Source of the DNA: an uncultured Sutterella sp.
GTDB taxonomy: Bacteria > Pseudomonadota > Gammaproteobacteria > Burkholderiales > Burkholderiaceae_F
DNA length: 64,000 bases
Assembly: GCA_905213905.1 (NCBI GenBank)
Contig: CAJMKD010000008.1
Location: forward strand, 25,944-89,943
Direction of reading: 5' to 3'
The notes under the pieces are model-generated. The model saw only the letters and a list, made by a program, of their open reading frames with translations. It did no database searches and was not told where the DNA came from. Below are positions 52,852 to 61,618 of this stretch, one piece after another; within the stretch, counting starts at the first letter, position 1, and the number at the start of each line of letters is the position of its first letter. A program made the position numbers and the translations under genes.

Positions 52852-53517
52852 ATGAAACGCTACTTTCCCGCTCTTCTCTCCACCCTCCTGCTGCTTGCCG
52901 GCTGCAAGGCGGATTTTGTTGCCACGGCCGACTACTCCGAACTCTTCGCGGCGACCCCTCAGATGAAGCTCGCGCATCTTTCGATTGAAGTGCCGGCGTG
53001 CACGGAGCCCAATACCGAATTTGAATCGAGCGCCGTACTTGAACTCAAGTCCCGCATTCCAGCTGTTCTGCCGCAGGCGCGCTTTCTTTCCTGCGAAGCG
53101 GGCGACTTCACGAGCTTCGCCCGCTTCTCGACGCCCGTGCGGATCGGACGCTTTGTCAAGCCATGCGAAGGCACCGACATCTGCATCGGCGCCTCAGCCA
53201 AGGAAGACATGAACATCGTCGCGGCGGCGGGCCAAGGCTTTCGCGAAGGACTTGCCAAAGTCGAGAAAGCCTCGAGCATTTCTTTCGAGCCTTCGGTCAC
53301 GCTGCGGCTCGCTTTTGATATCGGCCGCGACGTCCAAATCGTGGCGCCGAGCCTTTTTGTCGACGACGAACCCTATCATTTCGCCAACCTGATGCTCAAG
53401 GACGGCGAAGCGCATGCCTTCCGGCTCTCGGACGTTGCGACCGAGGCCTTCTTTGAAGGCAAGGAAACGACGATTTTCCTGCGCCTCAAAGAACGCGCCC
53501 CCGAGCAGCGGCTTTGA
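52852..53517 (+). CDS. Lipoprotein of unknown function
   Basis: 221 residues. A lipobox LLLLAGC with Cys18 marks it as a lipoprotein; the residue after Cys is Lys, so outer-membrane sorting by Lol is expected. The rest is predicted mixed alpha/beta with no motif I recognise; short segments include ADYSELFAATPQMKLAHLSIEV and FEPSVTLRLAFDIGRD. Two Cys pairs in the mature part (PACTEP, LSCEAG, KPCEGTDICIG) could form disulfides. It lies 97 bp after the WYL gene and before a bidirectional terminator, so it may be co-transcribed with that regulator. Confidence 0.75.
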   Translation: MKRYFPALLSTLLLLAGCKADFVATADYSELFAATPQMKLAHLSIEVPACTEPNTEFESSAVLELKSRIPAVLPQARFLSCEAGDFTSFARFSTPVRIGRFVKPCEGTDICIGASAKEDMNIVAAAGQGFREGLAKVEKASSISFEPSVTLRLAFDIGRDVQIVAPSLFVDDEPYHFANLMLKDGEAHAFRLSDVATEAFFEGKETTIFLRLKERAPEQRL

Positions 53518-53577
53518 TGCGCGAGCTGCCGAGCGCACCAGACGCAGAAACGCAACCTGGAAAAAGAAAACGAAAAA

Positions 53578-53616
53578 GCCGCGCCGGCTTCCGACAGTTT
53601 CGGAAGTGAGCGCGGC
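53578..53616. terminator. Bidirectional terminator between lipoprotein and psd genes
   Basis: GCCGCGC (53578-53584) with GCGCGGC (53610-53616) and nested TTCCGA/TCGGAA (53589-53594, 53600-53605). AAAAA precedes it and a T run follows, so it can act on both strands. Confidence 0.78.
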
Positions 53617-53657
53617 TCTTGCGTTTTTTAGTGCTTTTAGTGCGGAAATATCGTCGC

Positions 53658-54305
53658 TCAGAGTCTCGCGACAGTCGTCATCGTGCCCGTCACCTTTTCA
53701 CCAATCGACACCTTGATTTCGGCGTCCGTCGGCAAGAAGAGGTCGACGCGCGAGCCGAAGCGAATGAAGCCATAGCGCTCGCCGCGCTCGAGGCGGTCGC
53801 CCACCTTTGCGTAGCAGACGATGCGGCGGGCAACGAGGCCCGCGACCTGAATGAAGGTGATAAGGCGGCCTTCGTCGGTGCGGACCGTCACGGCGTTGCG
53901 TTCGTTTTCGGTCGAGGCTTTGTCGAGATCGGCGTTGAGAAAGAGCCCCGGCGTATACGTTACCTTTTCGACGACGCCCGAAAGCGGTGCTTTCTGGCTG
54001 TGCACGTTGAAGACGTTCATGAAGATCGAAATCTTGATGGCGTCTTCGCCCGTTTCAGGATTCACGGCAGGTTCGACTTTGCAGACGCGCCCGTCGACGG
54101 GGCTCACTACCGCACGCGGATCCTCGGGCAGCTCGCGCGCGGGATCGCGGAAGAACTGCAGCGCAAAGACGAAGGCGACGAAAGCGACGAACGTAAGGAA
54201 GTCGAAGTCGAGGAGCCAGAAAACGATCGTGATCGCGAGAAGTCCGAAGAGAATCGGCCAGCCTTCGCGGGCGATGATCGGATGCGGATAAATGCGGGAC
54301 TGCAA
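53658..54305 (-). CDS. psd: Phosphatidylserine decarboxylase proenzyme, short (PSD-A) type
   Basis: 215 residues. The start appears to be TTG at 54305, with AGAGG about eight bases upstream and no in-frame ATG before the conserved core. Two N-terminal membrane helices (GWPILFGLLAITIVFWLLDFDF) precede SPVDGRV, MNVFNVHSQKAPLSG and the self-cleavage site RFGSRVDLFLP, where Ser becomes the pyruvoyl group. It decarboxylates phosphatidylserine made by PssA. The length fits the archaeal-type PSD found in many betaproteobacteria. Confidence 0.93.
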   Translation of the reverse strand: MQSRIYPHPIIAREGWPILFGLLAITIVFWLLDFDFLTFVAFVAFVFALQFFRDPARELPEDPRAVVSPVDGRVCKVEPAVNPETGEDAIKISIFMNVFNVHSQKAPLSGVVEKVTYTPGLFLNADLDKASTENERNAVTVRTDEGRLITFIQVAGLVARRIVCYAKVGDRLERGERYGFIRFGSRVDLFLPTDAEIKVSIGEKVTGTMTTVARL

Positions 54306-54507
54306 GGGAAAGCCTCTGAAGATAATCGAAAATCAGCGCGCTGCGGAGCGGGGTCGATCCGCGAAGCGCAAAGGTTGCGGCATATTATAGGAATTACAGC
54401 GTTTAGGAACGCGCGCAGAAGCGGCTTTTGCGGCTCGACACGAATAAACCGAACCGCTGAAGCCGCTTCGCGCTTGAGAGCTGCGGCCCCCTCTATCGCG
54501 ACCGCTC

Positions 54508-55227
54508 CTATTCGTTGTTTTGCGCAGCCTTCTCGGTAGGCCGAGAAGAAAGAATCCAGTCGAGGAAGCTGCCCTTGTTGCGAGAGCAGACGAGCACCTT
54601 GCCCGTGCCCTGGAACTTGAGCGCAACCCCTTCGCCTGTGATCTGGCTCTGGACGAGCTTGCCGAGAAGTCCCGAGCGGCTTGTGTTGAGCGTGAGCTCA
54701 TAGTCGAGCGACGCATCCCAGGCGACGAGATGCCCGTTGTCGACATTGATGGGACGGTCCTCTGTTACCTCGATTTCCCGAATCGAGCCGAAGCCCGAAA
54801 CCGCAACGCGGCCGCGGCCTTCGGTCGCCATGATGAAAAAGCCCCCGTTGCCGCCGAACAGCGCGCGTCCGAGCCCCTGCGCCTTCGTCGTGATGCCGAC
54901 TTCGCTCGTGCTCGCAAGAAAGGCCCCGTCAGAGAGGCAGTACTGACGATCGCCGACGTCGAGAATGCGGACGTCGCCCGGCAGATTCGGCGCGAGCATC
55001 ACTTCGCCGGGTTCGTCCTCAGCCTCCACCCACTGCTGAAAGAAAGTTTCCTCATTGAGAAACTTCCGCGCGATCGAGCCGAAGAAGCCGCCGCGGGTTT
55101 TGCCTTTGAGCGTGAGCGAGCGGTCCATGGCAACCATGGCGTTCGACTCGGTCGCAACGGCATCGCCCTTTTCCAGTCTGACAAGGAGGAGCGGATCGAC
55201 GCCGCCCTCAACTTCAAAGCGAACCAT
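54508..55227 (-). CDS. AIM24/TIGR00266-family protein
   Basis: 239 residues, no signal peptide. Beta-rich AIM24 fold: VRFEVEGGVDPLLLVRLEKGDAVATESNAMVAM at the N terminus (in pieces), the Gly-rich GLGRALFGGNGGFFIMATEGRGRV segment and TSRSGLLGKLVQSQITGEGVALKFQGTGKV near the end. Function of bacterial members is unknown; the mitochondrial relative supports inner-membrane organisation. Single-gene unit near phospholipid genes. Confidence 0.88.
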   Translation of the reverse strand: MVRFEVEGGVDPLLLVRLEKGDAVATESNAMVAMDRSLTLKGKTRGGFFGSIARKFLNEETFFQQWVEAEDEPGEVMLAPNLPGDVRILDVGDRQYCLSDGAFLASTSEVGITTKAQGLGRALFGGNGGFFIMATEGRGRVAVSGFGSIREIEVTEDRPINVDNGHLVAWDASLDYELTLNTSRSGLLGKLVQSQITGEGVALKFQGTGKVLVCSRNKGSFLDWILSSRPTEKAAQNNE

Positions 55228-55363
55228 AAAAAAGCGTTCCTTGTAGTTTGAGCACGCGAGCTAGCTTAATGGAGAAAGCTCGAGGGAGCGAGCCGATTCA
55301 TGCCCGGCGCGGCGGCGCCCCGCAAAGCGCCGTTCTTCCGGGCAGCCCGAGCCGCAGGACGCG

Positions 55364-56131
55364 TCAAGGCGTGATCCGGACCTGCATCGTGATGCGCATC
55401 GTCACTTCGGCCGTGCCTGCGCTCACCGCCGGCGCAGCGACATCGGCGGCATTCGCCGCAGCGAGCGCGCGCGGGGCGGCATAGTAGCGAACGGCAGGCG
55501 CGGAATACCCGCCCACCGAAATCGACTCGATGCGCACGTTCTTTTCGCCGAGCCCCATGGTGCGCGCAATGATTTCAGCGCTTCGGCCTGCGTCGGCGAC
55601 GGCTGCTTCAAGCAACTTGTCGTCGGCCTCATCGCGCGCCTTCGTTGATACGCCGAAGGAAATGCCGTCGTAATTCATTGTGCGGCCGGCCGCTTCAAGC
55701 ACCTTTGAGACGAGCGCCACATCCTTCACCTTCACCGTGACGGTCTCGCGCACGCCCCAGGCGCCCACCGTCGCAACTTCGCCTTCCTTGGCCTTGCGGT
55801 AGACGGGCCACGTTGAAAGTCCAGTCGTTTCGGCGACGACCGCCTCCTGATCGAAGGCCGCGAGCGCAGCAAGCGCCTTGTCGGCCGCCTGCGTCACCTC
55901 CGCCTGGGCGGCACGGGCATCGGGCTTCTGGCTTTCGGCCGTAAAGACAATGGTCGCTTCGTCGTTCTTGAGCGTCACGGAGGCGCTCCCCGGCAGCGTG
56001 ACGACGGCGCCTGCGTCGCTCGGCATCGGGGCCGACCAGGCGGGCGAGGCGCCGGCTGCGAGGGCTGCAAAGAGCGACGCGCAAAGCGCGGCGCGGCCGC
56101 AGAAAGGTCGGATCGCAACGGTCTTCAGCAT
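55364..56131 (-). CDS. SIMPL-domain (DUF541) periplasmic protein
   Basis: 255 residues from ATG 56131; AAGGAG lies nine bases upstream, which rules out the TTG at 56140. Signal peptide to about residue 34 (SPAWSA). The mature part starts VVTLPGSASVTLKNDEATIVF, followed by Ala-rich helices and TGLSTWPVY; it ends EVTMRITMQVRITP. This is the SIMPL/YggE fold, linked in Escherichia coli to oxidative stress tolerance; molecular function is not known. Confidence 0.88.
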   Translation of the reverse strand: MLKTVAIRPFCGRAALCASLFAALAAGASPAWSAPMPSDAGAVVTLPGSASVTLKNDEATIVFTAESQKPDARAAQAEVTQAADKALAALAAFDQEAVVAETTGLSTWPVYRKAKEGEVATVGAWGVRETVTVKVKDVALVSKVLEAAGRTMNYDGISFGVSTKARDEADDKLLEAAVADAGRSAEIIARTMGLGEKNVRIESISVGGYSAPAVRYYAAPRALAAANAADVAAPAVSAGTAEVTMRITMQVRITP

Positions 56132-56733
56132 ATAAAGCAACTCCTTTTCTTTTTTCTCTCAAGCGGCGCAGCGTTTCGCCCGCCGTTCTCCAGAACCATC
56201 CTAAGGAAAAAAGCACCGCTCGAACGCAAGGAAACGCAACTGAAAGGTCAAGATCTGCAAGGAAATCTTTCGAAAAGTTGCCTTATCGGGGACAGCCGAA
56301 CCGGTTCAAAAGCGATTGCCGCAAAGGGGACAAAGCGCGACAGGACAGCCTCGTTCAAATTCGCCCGCACGTGCGCAAATTTGCAAAAACCGCTCTTTTG
56401 CAAGGGGTTTTTCATAAAAATCCCACTGCTTCTTCCGCAACCCTTTAAGGAAATGCACCTAAAAGGCAGCGCATGAACGCAAACAAACGCGCTTTGACCG
56501 CGCGCCTGCATTCCGCAAAAAGGCTTAACAGAGATCAAATTCGGGCGCCGCTTATTACAATCGGATGCATACTGCGGTTCTTTTCCGCGCAAAGCGCGAT
56601 GCGACCGCGGCTCTCCGGCGTCCGCCCGGCGCAGCCCGGCAAGCCGTCCTCGGAAACGGCTGCCCGCAACGGCGCCCCGTCCGGCGCCTCTGCGTCGGTC
56701 GCCGTTCGAATTATTAGAAATAAGGATCTCTCC
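56132..56733. other. 602-base intergenic region between SIMPL and NSS genes
   Basis: A/T-richer than its neighbours from about 56240 to 56470. It contains the palindrome GCAAATTTGC (56375-56384) and a weak AAAACC...GGTTTT stem about 56385-56412. An open frame from 56473 is continuous with the NSS gene but has no ribosome-binding site or homology. AAGGA at 56722 is the true site of the NSS gene. No other gene is visible. Confidence 0.45.
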
Positions 56734-58074
56734 ATGTCGAATTCTTCCTCTGCTCAGTGGAGCTCCCGACTCGGCTTCATCCTAGCCTCCGCGGGCTCCG
56801 CGATCGGCATCGGCGCCATCTGGAAGTTTCCGTTCTGGGCGGGCGCCAACGGCGGCGCCGCCTTCATCATTCCCTACATCTTCTTCACGTTCACGATCGG
56901 CATCATGCTCGTGATGGCAGAAATTGCGCTCGGCCGCCGCGGCCGCGGCTCCGTCATGTCTGCCATGATGCGCGTCGGCGGCCGCTGGTGCGCGCCGCTC
57001 GGCATCTTTGCCGTGCTTACGTCCTTTCTGATTCTTTCCTACTACTCGGTCGTGGGCGGCTGGTGCGTCGCTTATCTCTTTGATGCCCTCACGGGCGCCG
57101 TGACCATTTCCGACCCAGAGGTCCTCAAGGCGCAGTTTGCCAATCTCGTCTCGAACGGCTACCTCAACGTCGGCTGGCACTTCGTCTTCCTCGCGATCAC
57201 CTGCGGCACGGTGGCGCTCGGCGTGCAGCAGGGCATTGAACGCCTCTCGAAGTACCTGATGCCGACGCTCTTCGTGCTCATGGTTGCGATCATCATCCGC
57301 TGCCTCATGCTCGACGGCGCCTGGGGCGGCGTGAAGTACCTCTTCGCCTTCGACTGGAGCACGGTCACGCCGAGCGCCATTCTGAACGCCATGGGCTTCA
57401 CGTTCTTCTCGCTCTCGCTCGGCGCCGGCATTCTCATCACGTACGGCTCGTACCTGCAGAAGGAATCCAACATCGTTACCGCTTCCGCATGGGTGGCCGT
57501 CCTTGCCATTCAGGCGGCGCTCCTCGCCGGCCTCATGATCATGCCGGCCGTCTTCGCCTTCGGCCTCGAACCCAACGCCGGCCCGGGCCTCGTCTTCGTG
57601 ACCGTCCCGATGATCTTCTCGAAGATTCCCTTCGGCGGCTTCTTCGCGCTGCTCTTCTACATCTGCCTGCTCACCGCTGCGCTCACGTCCGCCGTATCGC
57701 TCCTCGAGGTCGTCGTTGCGTTCCTGCACAACGAATGGCACTTCTCGCGCCGCCTCTCCGTGACGCTCTGCTTCGTGTCGCTTTTCCTCCTTGGCGCCGT
57801 CTCCGCGCTCTCCTTCGGCGTCTGGAGCGACTTCACAATCGCGGGCCGCAACTTCTTCGACTTCCTCGACTTCGTCTGCACGAACTTCATGATGCCGGCG
57901 GGCGGGCTTGTCGTTGCCGCGATCATGGGCTGGAAGGCCTGGCCGATCTTCAGGGAAGAGCTCCAGAGCGCCCGGCCCTACAGCGAAGGCGTTCTTTCGG
58001 CGATCCACTGGATCGTGGCCATCATGGCGCCGATCCTCGTGCTCGTCGCGGTCTTCCAGGGCCTTTTCGGCTGA
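56734..58074 (+). CDS. Neurotransmitter:sodium symporter (NSS) family transporter, copy 1
   Basis: 446 residues, 11-12 helices, LeuT fold. Start 56734 with AAGGA seven bases upstream. TM1 motif GSAIGIGAIWKFPFWAGANGG differs from the other three copies (GSAVGLGAIWKFPYMAGTNGG or close), making it the most diverged. EIALGRRGRGS follows TM2, and the GIERLSKYLMPTLFVLM segment lies near residue 180. Members import amino acids with sodium. First of four tandem paralogues, each with its own leader. Confidence 0.93.
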   Translation: MSNSSSAQWSSRLGFILASAGSAIGIGAIWKFPFWAGANGGAAFIIPYIFFTFTIGIMLVMAEIALGRRGRGSVMSAMMRVGGRWCAPLGIFAVLTSFLILSYYSVVGGWCVAYLFDALTGAVTISDPEVLKAQFANLVSNGYLNVGWHFVFLAITCGTVALGVQQGIERLSKYLMPTLFVLMVAIIIRCLMLDGAWGGVKYLFAFDWSTVTPSAILNAMGFTFFSLSLGAGILITYGSYLQKESNIVTASAWVAVLAIQAALLAGLMIMPAVFAFGLEPNAGPGLVFVTVPMIFSKIPFGGFFALLFYICLLTAALTSAVSLLEVVVAFLHNEWHFSRRLSVTLCFVSLFLLGAVSALSFGVWSDFTIAGRNFFDFLDFVCTNFMMPAGGLVVAAIMGWKAWPIFREELQSARPYSEGVLSAIHWIVAIMAPILVLVAVFQGLFG

Positions 58075-58097
58075 TGCCCCGAGAGTCCTAGACCTGC

Positions 58098-58136
58098 AAA
58101 AGGCCGGCGTCCAAACGGGACTGCCGGCCTTTTTTC
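58098..58136 (+). terminator. Rho-independent terminator after NSS copy 1
   Basis: AAAAGGCCGGC (58098-58108) and GCCGGCCTTTT (58123-58133), 14-base loop, T run. Confidence 0.88.
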
Positions 58137-58263
58137 CGCCCGCCGCTAGAGCGGCAACGCCCGCCAGCTGAGCAGGCTATGATTGTTGCTCGGGCGACTC
58201 GCTCCATACGCGCCCCAACGTCAAGCCGCAGGCTTCGCAAAAAACCAAAAAAAGGCAATCGAC

Positions 58264-59601
58264 ATGTCCGAACAACGCATCACCTGGACCAGCAGAATCG
58301 GCTTCGTGCTCGCAAGCGCAGGCGCAGCCGTCGGTCTGGGCGCCATTTGGAAGTTCCCCTACATGGCAGGAACAAACGGCGGCTCGGTCTTCCTCTTCCC
58401 GTACGTGCTTCTCACCTTCACCGTGGGGCTGGTTCTGCTCATTGCGGAAGTCGCGCTCGGGCGCGCCGGCAAGGGCGGCATCGTCACGAGCTACCGGCGC
58501 CTAGCCGGCTCGGGCTTCGTCCCCATGGGCTACGTGGGCGTTTTGACGGGCTTTCTTGTTCTCTGCTTCTACTCGGCGATCGGCGGCTGGACGATTTCCT
58601 ACTTCTGCGAAGCGCTGGTAGGCCGCGGCCTCATCAGCGATCAGTCGCAGCTCGGCGCGCATTTTGCCGAATTCACGGCCGACCCTGTGATGGCCATGGG
58701 CTTTCAGTGGCTCTTTCTGCTTCTGAACGGCCTCATCGTCGCCTTCGACGTCACGAAGGGCATCGAGCGCGTGAGCAAAATCCTGATGCCGCTCCTCTTC
58801 GTGATGATGCTCGTGCTCATCGTGCGCGGCCTCATGCTGCCGGGCGCCTGGGCGGGGGTTGAATATCTCTTCAAGTTCGACCCGGACGCCTTCACGTTCT
58901 CAGCGCTGCTGCAGGCGATGGGCTTTACGTTCTTCTCGCTGTGCGTCGGCTGCGGCTGCATGATGACCTACGGCTCCTATCTCAAGGACGACACGGACCT
59001 GCCGCGCTCCTGCCTCTGGATTGCCTTCCTCGGGGTCATCGCTTCCCTGATGGGCGGCCTCATGATCATGCCGAGCGTCTTTGCGTTCGGCCTCGACCCG
59101 ACTGCGGGCCCAGGACTCACCTTCATCACGATGCCTGCGGTTTTCGCGCAGCTGCCGTTCGGGCAGATCTTCGCTGCGATCTTCTACCTCTGCCTCATCG
59201 TCGCAGCCATCACGTCCTCGGTGTCGATGATTGAAATTCTGGTGTCCTTCCTGGTTGATGAAAAAGGCTACGGCCGCCCGAAAGCCGCCGTCGTCTCGAC
59301 GATCGCCCTGGCGATCGTGGGCGCGCTTCCCTGCCTCTCCTTCGGGATTCTGGCCGACACAACCTTCTTTGGCGGCAAGACTTTCTTCGACATCTTCGAC
59401 TTCCTGACGAGCAACATCTCGCTGCCGGTGGGCGGCCTCGTGATTCTCTACCTTGCGGGCGTCAAATGCTGGCCCGTCGTTAAGGCCAACATCGCCGGCA
59501 CGGCCGTGCGTCCGGCGGGCTGGTACACGCGGCTGCGCTTCATGATCTGCGTGCTCGCGCCGATCCTTGTGGCGGCCGTGCTCGTTTCGGGGCTTCTCTG
59601 A
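58264..59601 (+). CDS. NSS-family sodium-dependent transporter, copy 2
   Basis: 445 residues from ATG 58264. Sodium and substrate-site loop in TM1 reads GAAVGLGAIWKFPYMAGTNGG. EVALGRAGKGG follows TM2. Shares a 31-residue block with copy 3 (nucleotides 58756-58848 against 60496-60588) that is identical in protein and differs at five synonymous DNA positions. Likely amino-acid importer; substrate not predictable. Confidence 0.93.
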   Translation: MSEQRITWTSRIGFVLASAGAAVGLGAIWKFPYMAGTNGGSVFLFPYVLLTFTVGLVLLIAEVALGRAGKGGIVTSYRRLAGSGFVPMGYVGVLTGFLVLCFYSAIGGWTISYFCEALVGRGLISDQSQLGAHFAEFTADPVMAMGFQWLFLLLNGLIVAFDVTKGIERVSKILMPLLFVMMLVLIVRGLMLPGAWAGVEYLFKFDPDAFTFSALLQAMGFTFFSLCVGCGCMMTYGSYLKDDTDLPRSCLWIAFLGVIASLMGGLMIMPSVFAFGLDPTAGPGLTFITMPAVFAQLPFGQIFAAIFYLCLIVAAITSSVSMIEILVSFLVDEKGYGRPKAAVVSTIALAIVGALPCLSFGILADTTFFGGKTFFDIFDFLTSNISLPVGGLVILYLAGVKCWPVVKANIAGTAVRPAGWYTRLRFMICVLAPILVAAVLVSGLL

Positions 59602-59982
59602 GGCCGGCATGCCGCTGGCGTCCCGCCGTCCGCCGAGCCGGCGGACGCAGCACATGCTCTTGGGTGCTCTCCCGAGATGCTTCTGCAGCAGGCATTTCAG
59701 AGAGGCAGCCTCGGCCAGTCCCGTCCGCGGGCGCCACAAAACAATCCGACGATTCGGCTAGAATGGCTGAAGCAAACGGCCGGTGCATCTCGGGCATCGG
59801 CCGTTTCCTTATTCGCCGGCGCACCGCTCCCCCGCACTCTCCGCCTTTCTGGTCTTGAACGCCCGGGGCCGAGCGGCGCGCGACGCTCCACAACAAAACC
59901 GCGCGCGAGGCGCCCCTCGACGGGCAAGCGCATGCCAGCCGCTTCCCGCCTCGCGCAACGTACCAACAAAGCGTTTTAAAAC
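59602..59982. other. 381-base gap between NSS copies 2 and 3 with two hairpins
   Basis: CGTCCGCC/GGCGGACG (59627-59634, 59640-59647) has no T tract. AAACGGCCG (59774-59782) and CGGCCGTTT (59798-59806) followed by CCTT looks like a weak terminator. No gene recognised. The region upstream of copy 3 lacks an obvious Shine-Dalgarno. Confidence 0.5.
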
Positions 59983-61344
59983 ATGCAAGACGTTCAAGCC
60001 AAGGGCGCAGGCGCCCGCTCTTCCTGGTCCTCGCGCATCGGCTTCATTCTCGCGGCGGCCGGTTCCGCCGTCGGTCTCGGCGCCATCTGGAAGTTCCCCT
60101 ACATGGCCGGCACCAACGGCGGCTCGGTTTTCTTTCTGCCCTACATTGTCTTCACGCTCACGATCGGGCTCGCGCTTCTCGTGGGCGAAATGTGCATGGG
60201 GCGCGCCGCGCGCGGCGGCGCCGCCACGGCCTTCCGCAAGCTCGGCGGCGCCAAATGGGCGCCGGTGGGCTTCATCTGCGTGCTCACGGGCGCTGGCGTG
60301 CTCGCCTTCTATTCCGTCGTGGGCGGCTGGTGCGTGCACTATCTGCTCGAAGCCGTGCTCGGGCGCGGCGTCGCCGAAGATCCCGCGACAATGCGCGCGA
60401 CCTTCGAGACTTTTGCCGGCAACGGCTTTGAAGCCGTGCTCTGCCACGTCATTTTCCTCACGGCAACCGCCGCCGTCGTGCTCCTCGGCGTTGAAAAGGG
60501 CATCGAGCGCGTGAGCAAGATTCTGATGCCGCTTCTCTTCGTGATGATGCTCGTTCTCATCGTGCGCGGCCTCATGCTCCCGGGCGCCTTCGAGGGGCTC
60601 GTTTTTCTCTTCCGCCCCGATCCCGAAGCCTTCACGGGCGAAGCGCTTCTCAACGCGCTCGGCTTTTCCTTCTTTTCGCTTTCCGTAGGCTCCGGCTCGA
60701 TGATGAACTACGGCTCCTACCTGCCCGATCGCGTCAACGTCGGGAGCTCCACGGCCTGGATCGTGTGCCTTGCGATCCTCTCTGCGGTGCTGGGCGGCCT
60801 CATGATCATGCCCGCCGTCTTCGCCTTCGGGCTCTCCCCTGACGCAGGTCCGGGACTCACCTTCGCGACGATGCCTGCGGTCTTTGCGAAGCTTCCGCTG
60901 GGCGGCCTCTTTGCGGTGATCTTCTACGCTTGCCTTTTCGTCGCAGCGATCACCTCCTCCATTTCGATTCTCGAAATGACGACGCAGCACTGCGTCGACG
61001 TCTACGGAATGACTCGCCGCCGCGCTGCATTCCTCGTGTCGACGGTTCTCGGCGTGCTCGGCATCTTCTGCGCGCTCTCCTTCGGGCCGCTCGCCGACGT
61101 GAAGCTTTTCGGCAAAACCATTTTCGACCTCTTCGACTACGCCACCTCCAACATCGGCATGCCGATCGGTTGCCTCGGCATCGCCGGCGTCGCCGGCTGG
61201 ACAGCCTGGCGCACCACCCGAAGCGAGCTTCTTCGCAACGCGCGCTGGTCGCCCGCTGCGCTCAAGGCGATGCGCTTCATCCTCGGCGTGGTTTCGCCCA
61301 TCGTGATCCTGATCGTCGCCGCCAAGGGGCTCGGACTCCTTTGA
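59983..61344 (+). CDS. NSS-family sodium-dependent transporter, copy 3
   Basis: 453 residues, LeuT fold. TM1 reads GSAVGLGAIWKFPYMAGTNGG; EMCMGRAARGG follows TM2. It has a slightly longer N terminus (MQDVQAKGAGARSSWSSRIGF) than its siblings. Closest to copy 2 in the middle third, see the shared block at 60496-60588. Probable amino-acid importer. Confidence 0.93.
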   Translation: MQDVQAKGAGARSSWSSRIGFILAAAGSAVGLGAIWKFPYMAGTNGGSVFFLPYIVFTLTIGLALLVGEMCMGRAARGGAATAFRKLGGAKWAPVGFICVLTGAGVLAFYSVVGGWCVHYLLEAVLGRGVAEDPATMRATFETFAGNGFEAVLCHVIFLTATAAVVLLGVEKGIERVSKILMPLLFVMMLVLIVRGLMLPGAFEGLVFLFRPDPEAFTGEALLNALGFSFFSLSVGSGSMMNYGSYLPDRVNVGSSTAWIVCLAILSAVLGGLMIMPAVFAFGLSPDAGPGLTFATMPAVFAKLPLGGLFAVIFYACLFVAAITSSISILEMTTQHCVDVYGMTRRRAAFLVSTVLGVLGIFCALSFGPLADVKLFGKTIFDLFDYATSNIGMPIGCLGIAGVAGWTAWRTTRSELLRNARWSPAALKAMRFILGVVSPIVILIVAAKGLGLL

Positions 61345-61618
61345 TGCGTCCTTGTCCTCGGGGAAGCAAGTGGTTGTTTACATTTGCGCTGTGCACGCGG
61401 CTCTCGCCAAAGCAACAACATTCCCCAGCGTGTTTAGCCTGATGCAAGAGCAATACGACAAACTACCTGCTTCACTTCCGGGCGCTTCGGTAGACTGAAA
61501 AAATGCGTCCTTTTCGGTGCGCCCTTCGCAGGCGCGTTCCCGCACTCGGGCGACACCGAAGCCGCAGCAGACAACCATCGCAAAGCAAACAAACTCAAAC
61601 CCTCAGAAGGAATTCTCA

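Noticed and set aside
56473..56733. N-terminal extension of NSS copy 1
   Set aside because: An 87-residue cationic extension is absent from its paralogues, while a good ribosome-binding site precedes 56734.
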